NCBI GenBank assembly: GCA_036782715.1
Contig: DAIPYN010000006.1
Coordinates: forward strand, 16,514 to 80,513
From: UBA3478 sp036782715
Lineage (GTDB): Bacteria > Bacteroidota > Bacteroidia > Flavobacteriales > Flavobacteriaceae
Direction of reading: 5' to 3'
Length of the DNA: 64,000 nucleotides
Shown piece by piece: positions 36,933-44,111 of this stretch (the stretch's first letter is position 1; each line of letters starts with the position of its first letter). Made by a program: the position numbers and the translations under genes. The notes beneath the pieces are model-generated. The model did not search any database, was not told the DNA's origin, and saw only the letters and a list, made by a program, of their open reading frames with translations.

Positions 36933-37910
36933 ATGGATACTTCAATTTCAACAGCTAAAGATGAAAACGTTTGGGGTGGTGGTGACCATCAACCACTAAG
37001 AGCGAGTTATGGAAAATTGATGATGTGGTTTTTCATCGTCTCTGATGCCTTGACGTTCTCTGGTTTCCTTGCCGCTTACGGTTTTTCTAGATTTAAATTT
37101 ATCGAGACCTGGCCTATTGCAGACGAGGTTTTTACCCACGTACCATTCTTTCATGGGAACTACCCGATGTATTATGTGGCCTTCATGACTTTCATTCTGA
37201 TCATGTCTTCGGTTACTATGGTGCTTGCTGTTGATGCTGGTCATCACATGGATCGAAAGAAAGTAACCTTTTACATGCTTCTTACCATTATTGGCGGAGC
37301 TATATTCGTTGGTTCCCAAGCATGGGAATGGGCTACGTTTATTAAGGGGGATTTCGGAGCCTTAGAGACTAAGGGAGGCCGTATCTTACAATTTGTAGAT
37401 GTAGAAACAGGGGAGCGCGTTGCTCTCAGAGATTTTGCCGTTGAAAACCCAGATGAAACCGCAGTATATCACGAATCTTCAAAGGGTATTTGGTTTTTAG
37501 AAGGAGATCAGCCTACAACTTACAGTTTAGAAGAAGTTAAAGCAGGATTCCTTGCTGATGAATCAGTAACGATTAGAACTGAGCAGATGATCGAAGGAGA
37601 AAAGAATGTACTCTCTCGTGAAGATGCAGTTGCTAAGTTAGCTGATGCTGCTATTGTTGTCGAAGGAGCTAATCTAATTCGCAATGAATATGGAAGTCGA
37701 TTATTTGCAGACTTCTTTTTCTTCATCACTGGGTTCCACGGTTTTCACGTTTTATCAGGGGTTGCAATTAATGTTATTATTTTCTTCAACGTTCTTATGG
37801 GAACCTATGACCGAAGAGGTCACTATGAAATGGTGGAGAAAGTTGGGTTGTATTGGCACTTTGTAGACCTTGTTTGGGTATTTGTATTCACATTCTTTTA
37901 TCTGGTATAA
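36933..37910 (+). CDS. Cytochrome c oxidase subunit III, second copy with a large soluble insertion
   Basis: A 325-residue subunit III paralogue. Both ends are typical (MMWFFIVSDALTFSGFLAAYGFSRF; FFFFITGFHGFHVLSGVAINVIIF; FVDLVWVFVFTFFYLV). Between the helix ending near residue 135 and the one starting near residue 252 there is a hydrophilic, acidic insertion of roughly 100 residues, absent from the first copy and from standard subunit III. The insertion probably forms an extra domain on the oxidase surface. Its role is unknown. Confidence 0.9.
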   Translation: MDTSISTAKDENVWGGGDHQPLRASYGKLMMWFFIVSDALTFSGFLAAYGFSRFKFIETWPIADEVFTHVPFFHGNYPMYYVAFMTFILIMSSVTMVLAVDAGHHMDRKKVTFYMLLTIIGGAIFVGSQAWEWATFIKGDFGALETKGGRILQFVDVETGERVALRDFAVENPDETAVYHESSKGIWFLEGDQPTTYSLEEVKAGFLADESVTIRTEQMIEGEKNVLSREDAVAKLADAAIVVEGANLIRNEYGSRLFADFFFFITGFHGFHVLSGVAINVIIFFNVLMGTYDRRGHYEMVEKVGLYWHFVDLVWVFVFTFFYLV

Positions 37911-37912
37911 TT

Positions 37913-38296
37913 ATGGCACACGAGCACAAACTATCAATTTTCAGAGGGTTAGTAACCTTCAAGAATAACCAGCAAAAGATTTGGGGAGTTCTTTTATTTC
38001 TCTCGATCGTAACTGCGATTGAGGTTGGATTGGGTATTGCAAAGCCTGAATTTTTAATGAGCACTTCATTCCCTGGAATGAAGCCTCTTAACTGGATTTT
38101 CATCATCCTTACCTTAGTTAAAGCTTACTACATTGCTTGGGACTTTATGCACCTTCGTGATGAAAAGGCTTCGTTACGAAGAGTAGTGGTATGGACGCCG
38201 GTTTTCCTTATTTCTTACTTAGTCACCTTACTTCTTTTTGAAGCAACTTATGTCTATGAAATTTTCAATTCGACATTCATGACTTGGAACTTCTAA
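37913..38296 (+). CDS. Cytochrome c oxidase subunit IV-like membrane protein
   Basis: A 127-residue protein with three helices, resembling the small subunit IV (CyoD/CtaF type) of bacterial oxidases: NWIFIILTLVKAYYIAWDFMHLRDEKASLRR is characteristic. I start at the ATG at 37913, two bases after the preceding stop; an upstream frame extension runs over cox3 and is not needed. It ends the second oxidase gene group and is followed by a terminator. Confidence 0.85.
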   Translation: MAHEHKLSIFRGLVTFKNNQQKIWGVLLFLSIVTAIEVGLGIAKPEFLMSTSFPGMKPLNWIFIILTLVKAYYIAWDFMHLRDEKASLRRVVVWTPVFLISYLVTLLLFEATYVYEIFNSTFMTWNF

Positions 38297-38320
38297 GAGT
38301 TCGATAAATAATATACTTGA

Positions 38321-38352
38321 GGCGATTACCGATTAGGTGGTCGCCTTTTTTT
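38321..38352 (+). terminator. Terminator after the subunit IV-like gene
   Basis: GGCGATTACC pairs with GGTGGTCGCC (two G-T pairs) around a 5-base loop and is followed by TTTTTTT. Confidence 0.85.
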
Positions 38353-38377
38353 ATTTTTGTATTTCAGTTTATCTGCT

Positions 38378-39019
38378 ATGAAAAAACCACTGGTATTAGG
38401 GATCCTATTTATTCTACCCTTGGTGATCTATCTTTTCTTCGCCTCTGGGGTGAACCGTTTTGGTCGTTTACCTGTGTTGACAGATAGCTTTGCATCAAAA
38501 ACGGCTTTGTTGTCCTCTGAAAAGAAGGCAATAGATCTTTTTCAGAACAAGATCACCGTACTTTCTTTTCTTGGAGAGGAGGTAGATCTAATGAAAGGCT
38601 ACCTATTTAATTTCAATCAGAAAATTTATAAACGATTTTACGAGTTTAACGACTTTCAAACACTCCTAGTCGCATATCCCAATCAGAAAGCTGCTGTCGA
38701 TCAATTGTTATTAGAATTAGGCCAAATTACAGACACTAGTCGCTATCAGGTTCTTTATCTTGATGAATCTGATTCGACACGACTGTTTGATGCCTTAAGT
38801 AGTAATGAAGAGTTAAGGTCTGGGAGCTCTCCACTGGTCTATATTATTGATAAAAATGGTTCGCTAAGAGGAAGAACCGATGATGAAGACGAAGGAATTT
38901 TATACGGATATGATATCAGATCGGTAGCTGTATTGAACAACAAGATGGAGGATGATGTAAAGGTCTTACTCGCAGAATATCGACTCGCTTTAAAAAAGAA
39001 TTATGCCGACCGCAAGTAA
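38378..39019 (+). CDS. Membrane-anchored protein of unknown function next to SCO1
   Basis: A 213-residue protein with one N-terminal anchor (LVLGILFILPLVIYLFFASG). The rest has the strand/helix spacing of a thioredoxin-like fold (KITVLSFLG, TLLVAYPNQ, YQVLYLDES, SPLVYIIDKNGSLRGRTDDEDE) but no CxxC. It overlaps the SCO1 gene by 17 bases, so the two are coupled. A role in oxidase assembly is likely from context (inference). I choose the ATG at 38378, because the frame upstream has no signal-like sequence. Confidence 0.75.
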   Translation: MKKPLVLGILFILPLVIYLFFASGVNRFGRLPVLTDSFASKTALLSSEKKAIDLFQNKITVLSFLGEEVDLMKGYLFNFNQKIYKRFYEFNDFQTLLVAYPNQKAAVDQLLLELGQITDTSRYQVLYLDESDSTRLFDALSSNEELRSGSSPLVYIIDKNGSLRGRTDDEDEGILYGYDIRSVAVLNNKMEDDVKVLLAEYRLALKKNYADRK

Positions 39020-39767
39020 ATCGAATAAAAAAACTACCTATTTATGGGTGTCAATCATCGTTCTCATTTTTGGGATAGTTACTATTCCTAGTTTAGTATC
39101 TCGAATAAAAAATGGGAAGATCACTGATAACAATCGATTGACTCTAACCCCTGAAGTATTGTATGGTTCTTCTGATCAATCTCTTGCTTATTTAATGGGG
39201 CCAGAGGGTGCCCGTCAAATTCCGGATTTTAGTTTTACAGATCAAAACGGGAATACCTTATCTCCTGATGATTTAAAGGGAAAAGTCGTTGTTCTTGACT
39301 TTTTTTTCACGACGTGTCCAACTATTTGCCCAATCATGTCTCAGAACATGGCAGAGCTAGCTGATGAGTTTAAGGATGAAGAGGTTGCTTTTGTATCGAT
39401 TAGTATTAATCCTTTTTACGATACTCCTGAACGCTTATTGATTTATCAGAACAAGTATTTGGCCGATACTCATTCGTGGTTTTTGTTAACAGGGGAGCGC
39501 GAAGAAATCTATACCCTTGCGCAAAAGGGTTTCTTCATGATTGCACAAGAAGATGAGGCTGCTCCAGGCGGATTTGAGCACTCCGGATTATTTGCTCTAA
39601 TTGATTCAGAGGGATACTTCAGGTCTTCTAAAGATGATTTCGGGAACCCACTGATTTATTATCGAGGAACAATCACTCGTGATATGGGAGTTGACTCGGA
39701 TGGTGAAACTGAACAAATCTCTCAGCTGGCAACTGATATCCATAGTTTATTAAACGAAAAGAACTAA
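39003..39767 (+). CDS. SCO1/SenC family copper chaperone
   Basis: SCO proteins deliver copper to, or reduce, the CuA site of oxidase subunit II. The 254-residue protein has an N-terminal anchor (about 12-32) and a thioredoxin-like domain with the copper ligands C105-PTI-C109 and H193 (in FEHSGLFALID). All three ligands are present, so it should be functional. It lies between its overlapping upstream partner and a DUF420 gene, in the oxidase assembly group. Confidence 0.95.
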   Translation: MPTASKSNKKTTYLWVSIIVLIFGIVTIPSLVSRIKNGKITDNNRLTLTPEVLYGSSDQSLAYLMGPEGARQIPDFSFTDQNGNTLSPDDLKGKVVVLDFFFTTCPTICPIMSQNMAELADEFKDEEVAFVSISINPFYDTPERLLIYQNKYLADTHSWFLLTGEREEIYTLAQKGFFMIAQEDEAAPGGFEHSGLFALIDSEGYFRSSKDDFGNPLIYYRGTITRDMGVDSDGETEQISQLATDIHSLLNEKN

Positions 39768-39768
39768 T

Positions 39769-40287
39769 ATGAAAGAGTCTGTAGCAAAGAAGTTAATTAC
39801 GATTGTCTCTATCGCCGTTCCTGTGGTTGTAGCGATCTTATTCAGAGTTCGATTACCTAATGTAGAACCCTTAAGTTTTTTACCACCCATTTATGCTTCA
39901 ATTAACGGCCTAACTGCCGTTCTACTTATTGCAGCACTTTGGGCAATCAAAGCGAAAAAAATTACACTCCACCAAAATATCATGAAGACTTGTATTGCCC
40001 TCTCACTTTCATTTCTTTTAATGTATGTGGCGTATCATATGACTTCAGATTCTACTCCGTTTGGTGGCGAAGGAATTGTTAGAACGTTGTACTTTATCCT
40101 ACTAGTTTCTCATATCCTGTTATCAATAATTATCATCCCCCTTGTGTTGCACACTTACTTAAGAGCTTATCTGAAAGATTTTCAAAGTCATAAAAAGCTC
40201 GCTAGGATTACCTTTCCAATCTGGCTCTATGTTGCCGTTACCGGTGTGGTAGTTTACTTAATGATTTCGCCTTATTATGCCTACTAG
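39769..40287 (+). CDS. DUF420 membrane protein
   Basis: A 172-residue protein with five helices and conserved His (LHQNIMKTCIALS, HILLSIIIIPLVLHTYLRAYL). DUF420 proteins neighbour SCO1 and oxidase genes in many bacteria, and some are required for CuA or CuB assembly. It starts one base after the SCO1 stop. Confidence 0.9.
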   Translation: MKESVAKKLITIVSIAVPVVVAILFRVRLPNVEPLSFLPPIYASINGLTAVLLIAALWAIKAKKITLHQNIMKTCIALSLSFLLMYVAYHMTSDSTPFGGEGIVRTLYFILLVSHILLSIIIIPLVLHTYLRAYLKDFQSHKKLARITFPIWLYVAVTGVVVYLMISPYYAY

Positions 40288-40507
40288 AATAAAGTCGCTA
40301 TTCTTTTTTGGATTTTTTCTGATCTTCTTTTCGGACGTCAGTGCTCAATGTGCCATGTGTCGAGCAGTACTTGAATCGGGCTCTGACACTTCTGCTGCCG
40401 AAGGAATCAATAATGGTATTGTCTATCTTATGGCTATCCCTTATATACTTGTCGGAGTAGTCTTTTATGCGGTTTATAAAAAATTAAGACCCACAAAACA
40501 CTCTTAA
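40277..40507 (+). CDS. Small exported CxxC protein of the oxidase cluster
   Basis: A 76-residue protein with a signal peptide ending near SAQ (residue 23), immediately followed by CAMCRAVLESG and then one membrane helix (GIVYLMAIPYILVGVVFYAVY). The CxxC sits directly after the signal cleavage site. It overlaps DUF420 by 11 bases. A metal or thiol role in oxidase assembly fits the context but is not proven. Confidence 0.75.
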   Translation: MPTRIKSLFFFGFFLIFFSDVSAQCAMCRAVLESGSDTSAAEGINNGIVYLMAIPYILVGVVFYAVYKKLRPTKHS

Positions 40508-40528
40508 ACATTGCCTTTTTTTAATGAA

Positions 40529-40552
40529 CACTGTGATTTATAAATCGCAGTG
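40529..40552. promoter_or_regulatory. 24-bp dyad upstream of the HTH gene
   Basis: A near-perfect inverted repeat, CACTGTGATTTA / TAAATCGCAGTG, with one mismatch per arm that becomes a G-T pair in RNA. No T run follows, so it is not a clear + strand terminator. It lies 63 bases before the HTH gene and may be an operator, perhaps for that regulator itself. Confidence 0.45.
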
Positions 40553-40615
40553 AATATAATTTCGTAAACATCTGTATACGAGATAGTTTGCTATTCGTTT
40601 TTAAAATCATTTACG

Positions 40616-40885
40616 ATGAATAGTATTAAAAATCTACACCGATTAAAAAGATTACACCAGCTCATTCGATCTGAATGTACGGGTACTCCTTATGAACTTT
40701 CTAGACGTCTACATGTCAGCGAACGTTTGGTTTACCTTTTGGTTGAACAGCTAAGAGACTTTGAAGCGCTCATTGACTATGATCGTTCCCGACAGACTTA
40801 TTACTACCGCGAACTGTTCGATTTAGAAGTGGACATTTCGGTTCGGGTTTACAATAAAGACCAAATGATTGAATTGTATCGTTGA
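40616..40885 (+). CDS. Small HTH transcriptional regulator
   Basis: An 89-residue basic protein. Residues about 8-45 form a winged-helix/HTH_11-like motif: HRLKRLHQLIRSECTGTPYE, LSRRLHVSERLVYLLVEQLRD, followed by a wing-like segment (IDYDRSRQTYYYREL). It is the first gene of the co-directional accessory block and is followed 55 bases later by a small protein gene with its own promoter. Control of that block is the likely role (inference). It has no ligand domain. Confidence 0.8.
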   Translation: MNSIKNLHRLKRLHQLIRSECTGTPYELSRRLHVSERLVYLLVEQLRDFEALIDYDRSRQTYYYRELFDLEVDISVRVYNKDQMIELYR

Positions 40886-40902
40886 TCGATTATACTGAAA
40901 GG

Positions 40903-40929
40903 TTGTTGCATCGTCGGCTTCTAGTTTTG
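40903..40929 (+). promoter_or_regulatory. Promoter of the peptide-system genes
   Basis: TTG at 40903-40905 and TAGTTTTG at 40922-40929 are 16 bases apart, matching the TTTG/TAnnTTTG promoter type. The -7 element lies 11 bases before the ATG of the 49-residue gene. Confidence 0.6.
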
Positions 40930-40940
40930 AAGCAAATTCA

Positions 40941-41090
40941 ATGATTATGTACAACACTACGTTTAAAAAAAGCAAGCACATTAAGCCGTTAGAACCTCGA
41001 TTTGAAATGGGGTGGTTCAAAAGCGGTGAAATTAGTACCAGTATTCAATCAGATGGAGATTTCACCGTCACCGGTAAGATTCGTTTCTAA
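40941..41090 (+). CDS. Small protein, 49 residues, first in the peptide-system transcript
   Basis: This frame begins MIMYNTTFKKSKHIKPLEPR and ends GDFTVTGKIRF. It is basic at the N-terminus and strand-like at the C-terminus, with no signal, membrane helix or double glycine. A good promoter lies in front of it, and it is followed after one base by the ATG of the next gene, so translation is likely. It may be a structural small protein, a second peptide substrate or a leader peptide; I do not recognise the family. Confidence 0.6.
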   Translation: MIMYNTTFKKSKHIKPLEPRFEMGWFKSGEISTSIQSDGDFTVTGKIRF

Positions 41091-41091
41091 T

Positions 41092-41913
41092 ATGTACCGC
41101 GCTTATCAAGCCCTCTTTCGAAGGGGGCTTATTTATATGTTATACCTAGCTAGTTTCTTTATGCTGCATGGTCAATATTCAAACTCTATTGAGTTAGAGG
41201 AGATCGAATTATCGCCCGATAATCTTGTATTAATGTTGAAATCAATACAAGAATTACCTCAACCTGAAAGTGCTTCTAAATTTAGTAAGGTAGTCTATCG
41301 CGAAATATTATCCGCTGGTAGTCATTCGGTTTTAACTACTGATAGAAATCTTATTTATCAATTAGATCTAGAACAGCCCCTTAACTATTCGGATGCTTTT
41401 GAATCGAACTGGTGGTTAACCGATGAGAAATGTTCTTTCTCTGGAAGATACGAGGGGCCTTTTCCTGATTTATCTTTTGCCGCACGTACTTTTCAATTGA
41501 GCTATTTCATCAAATTATTAGAGGATTACTTCGATCGTTTAATTGTTTCAAGAGAACCTGATAAACTGGGCTTGAATTATCATTTTAAAGCTGCTTCTAA
41601 CATCTCGCCTATGAAAATTTCTGGCTCATTACTGTTTAATCATGAGAATCAACTATTAGAAGTTCAGTTGTTCCTGCGATTTAAGCCTGTAAACTCAAGC
41701 CTATCGATTGAGAGTTTACATCTAGTGAATACATATCCTTTTAATGCGAAATTGAGTCGTCAACAAGCGATGACCACCTATATTGATCAAGGTAGTAAGA
41801 GAATTACTCAGTTCCAAGATTTCAGATTCACTGAGGTCTTGGCTGAAGCCGATCAATTTCAATTACCGATAGATACTAAAAAGCTTTTAAAGCCCTCTTG
41901 TTATGAGCCCTGA
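41092..41913 (+). CDS. Exported protein of unknown family in the peptide system
   Basis: A 273-residue protein whose N-terminus carries a signal-like segment (RGLIYMLYLASFFMLHGQYS, about residues 11-30). The body is a mix of helices and strands with no known motif, for example FESNWWLTDEKCSFSGRYEG and KISGSLLFNHENQLLEVQLF. I start at the ATG at 41092; the frame extends upstream to a TTG at 41002, but that would overlap the 49-residue gene. A start at 41137 would also give a signal peptide. It overlaps the next gene by 11 bases. A periplasmic part of the peptide system is plausible. Confidence 0.7.
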   Translation: MYRAYQALFRRGLIYMLYLASFFMLHGQYSNSIELEEIELSPDNLVLMLKSIQELPQPESASKFSKVVYREILSAGSHSVLTTDRNLIYQLDLEQPLNYSDAFESNWWLTDEKCSFSGRYEGPFPDLSFAARTFQLSYFIKLLEDYFDRLIVSREPDKLGLNYHFKAASNISPMKISGSLLFNHENQLLEVQLFLRFKPVNSSLSIESLHLVNTYPFNAKLSRQQAMTTYIDQGSKRITQFQDFRFTEVLAEADQFQLPIDTKKLLKPSCYEP

Positions 41914-42646
41914 ATTGGTATATGTGCTCTCTCAAGATAATTCGAGTCCTTTCTATAAATCTTATGCCAGTTTATTCAAGGCTTATCTGCCAATCAGTAT
42001 CGAGATTCAAGTGGTTGAAGACCTCGATGTTATTGGCCATCTTTTGTTTCAGATGATGATGTATATTGATCGTATCGAAGATGATCAAGCGAAGGGTATT
42101 GATACAGTTATTGCCCTTCAAACAGAAGCTACTAAGAGACTTTCGTGTTATTTTCCCATTGACCATTCCTTTTGGATACAATATGATCGAATTGTTAAAG
42201 AGTTTTCTAAACGTAAAAGGCTTGATAGGTTATGTCATCAAAGAAGTAGTTGGGCCAATTATGAGTCTCTAGCATTATCTCGATCGATTTATGCTGAACT
42301 AGGCCTAATAGCGTTCTTAGAATTAGGTCTAATTGAAAATCAGAAATGTGATACGCTACTTAAGAGTCATAAACAATTTGTTATTGCCTTTCAGCTATAT
42401 GATGATTGTGCTGATTTCTATGAAGATCAGAGTAAAGAACAATTCAATTGGGCTATTCACATGGCGTCTAACAAGGGGATTCCCCTTGATCAATTCTATC
42501 AATCTACTCTTTTTACTGAACTAATTGATACCGTAGTTAATTATTTAGATCGTTCTGCTGATTTGGTGAAGGGATTACCAATCAGTGGATATAGTATGCT
42601 TTTAAAGAAGATAAGAGACTCGGTTGATTCCCTTTATCAAGTATAA
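41903..42646 (+). CDS. Class I isoprenoid-synthase-like protein
   Basis: A 247-residue, all-helical protein with two acidic motifs at the spacing of trans-prenyl synthases. The first is YIDRIEDDQAKG (D56, E59, D60, D61), preceded by a helix (LLFQMMM), as in the 'first Asp-rich motif'. The second is FQLYDDCADFYED (D167, D168, D171, D175), as in the DDxxD second motif. It lacks the long conserved blocks of farnesyl/geranylgeranyl synthases, so it is a distant member. It could make or transfer a prenyl group, or be a non-catalytic relative. It overlaps the gene before by 11 bases and abuts the M50 gene after it. Confidence 0.65.
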   Translation: MSPELVYVLSQDNSSPFYKSYASLFKAYLPISIEIQVVEDLDVIGHLLFQMMMYIDRIEDDQAKGIDTVIALQTEATKRLSCYFPIDHSFWIQYDRIVKEFSKRKRLDRLCHQRSSWANYESLALSRSIYAELGLIAFLELGLIENQKCDTLLKSHKQFVIAFQLYDDCADFYEDQSKEQFNWAIHMASNKGIPLDQFYQSTLFTELIDTVVNYLDRSADLVKGLPISGYSMLLKKIRDSVDSLYQV

Positions 42647-43741
42647 ATGAATTCAAAATTATTTCATTGTCCTTCACACTTTGAACTCATACCAGGTCAA
42701 ACAAATTTGCTTAATGATAAAGTTCAATTGGTCAGTTACGAGTTAAGTAAAGAGTTATTCGACTTGTTAACGTACTGTCGCCTTCCTAGAACTAAAGCTG
42801 AACTAATCGACGAATTGTTAAAGAAACCGATCTCATCTGAGGAATGTCATGAATTAATCTTAGAACTAGATGCCCTTACAGGTAAAGAACAAAAGATTCG
42901 TTCTAAGGTGCTTCGTCGAATAAATTACGCTGGTTTACGTGGGATTGATTTAAGGATTAACGAATATCAATTTTCCTGGCTCAACACCTTTAAGTTATTT
43001 TCAGTCAAAATGATGGTAAGCCTTAGTCTACTTGCTATCCTGTCTCTATTAATGGTTGGAGTACTTTTAGATAAAAGCACCTTTGAAATTCCACTGCCAT
43101 TTTGGGGGTTGTTTTTAGTGTTACTTAGTACTCCTATCCATGAATTAGGGCACGCTGTAGCTTATAAAAGCCTAGGAGGAAGCGCTTTTAGTATCGGAGC
43201 GGGTTTCTATTTTTTTATTCCGGTTCTATTCGTTGATGTTTCATTAAGTAATTCACTTTCTAGAGCGAGTCGATTAAAGATTAGTCTGGCTGGTGTCTAC
43301 TTTGAATTAATTTGGATTTTAATTTTACTAGGCTTTGGATTGGCTTTACAAATGGATTGGATGTATTCGGCGATCCTTTTGATCGGTATTCAAGCCGTAT
43401 GGAATTTGAATCCATTTTTTAGATCAGATGGTTATTGGATTCTGTCTGATTTGACAAAAATCCGATGGCTTTCGAGAAGTAGTACTGAAGAATTAAAAAT
43501 GTTCATTAAAGCTAAAAAGCCTTTCAACGGGTTAGTCTTCTATGCAATAACGAGGAGTTTGTTTGTCGCTTATTGTATGATTCATCTGATTTATCAATTC
43601 TTTTTTGCCGAAAAACGATTGGTTGAGGTCTTGATTCATTTTATTCAATCTCCTTCGATTGATCATTATTCAGTAACTCTTATACTTCCTTTTCTGCTAT
43701 TAATCTCTCTTTTTCGTTATACCGCAAAGAGATTGCAATGA
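42647..43741 (+). CDS. Membrane M50 (site-2 type) zinc metalloprotease
   Basis: A 364-residue protein. Residues 1-90 are soluble and resemble a small winged domain of the PqqD type (VSYELSKELFDLLTYCRLPRTKAELIDELL). The rest has about six to eight helices with the zinc-protease motif H165-ELG-H169 and the third ligand in NLNPFFRSDGYW (D261), so the active site is complete. Proteins of this layout (YydH-like) occur in bacterial peptide clusters next to ABC exporters, where they cleave or process the peptide in the membrane. The peptide gene follows 37 bases downstream. Confidence 0.85.
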   Translation: MNSKLFHCPSHFELIPGQTNLLNDKVQLVSYELSKELFDLLTYCRLPRTKAELIDELLKKPISSEECHELILELDALTGKEQKIRSKVLRRINYAGLRGIDLRINEYQFSWLNTFKLFSVKMMVSLSLLAILSLLMVGVLLDKSTFEIPLPFWGLFLVLLSTPIHELGHAVAYKSLGGSAFSIGAGFYFFIPVLFVDVSLSNSLSRASRLKISLAGVYFELIWILILLGFGLALQMDWMYSAILLIGIQAVWNLNPFFRSDGYWILSDLTKIRWLSRSSTEELKMFIKAKKPFNGLVFYAITRSLFVAYCMIHLIYQFFFAEKRLVEVLIHFIQSPSIDHYSVTLILPFLLLISLFRYTAKRLQ

Positions 43742-43778
43742 GCTCGGATATCTTACCCATCAATTCTAAAACAGAACA

Positions 43779-43922
43779 ATGAAAAGAACTTTATCAATAC
43801 CTGAAATGAAAAAGGTGAGGGGTGGTTTCTTGCCCTTTGTAGTAATTCTAGTTATCGATGCTACACTACTCGGTTTTATGAGTGGATATATTTATGAATC
43901 TTTTACTAATGATCACCGATGA
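43779..43922 (+). CDS. Double-glycine leader peptide (precursor, 47 residues)
   Basis: The encoded peptide begins MKRTLSIPEMKKVRGG and continues with a 31-residue core starting FLPFVVILVIDATLLGF and ending in SFTNDHR. The leader matches the GG type recognised by C39 peptidases: L-S-x-x-E-[ML]-x-x-[VI]-x-G-G. The core is highly hydrophobic for about 24 residues with a short polar tail, and has no Cys. Its size, leader and neighbours (M50 and C39 proteases, exporter) make it the likely product of the system, possibly a membrane-active bacteriocin or signal. Its activity is unknown. Confidence 0.75.
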   Translation: MKRTLSIPEMKKVRGGFLPFVVILVIDATLLGFMSGYIYESFTNDHR

Positions 43923-44024
43923 TTTTCTCTGCATTAACGAAAAAATCTCTGGAGGTAGGTCTTTTCGAGATTTTCGTTCAAAGCTTTAGACGAGGACAAG
44001 ATTTTTATCATAGAGACTGCAATC

Positions 44025-44111
44025 ATGAATAAAGAATGGCAATATGGGTTAGGTTTTTTAGCATTACTGGCCCTATTTATAATTATTGGGAGATGGGTGG
44101 CTACCCAGTAA
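44025..44111 (+). CDS. Single-helix peptide of 28 residues
   Basis: This frame starts at an ATG and encodes MNKEWQYGLGFLALLALF, then a helix end and a short basic tail (RWVATQ). It is a typical one-helix membrane peptide. It overlaps the C39 gene start by 19 bases in another frame, which suggests coupling. It could be a second product, an immunity peptide or a chance frame; nothing decides between these. Confidence 0.4.
   Translation: MNKEWQYGLGFLALLALFIIIGRWVATQ

Noticed and set aside
41002..41091. Upstream extension of the exported unknown protein to a TTG
   Set aside because: It would overlap the 49-residue frame that has the promoter, and the signal-like segment begins after the ATG at 41092.
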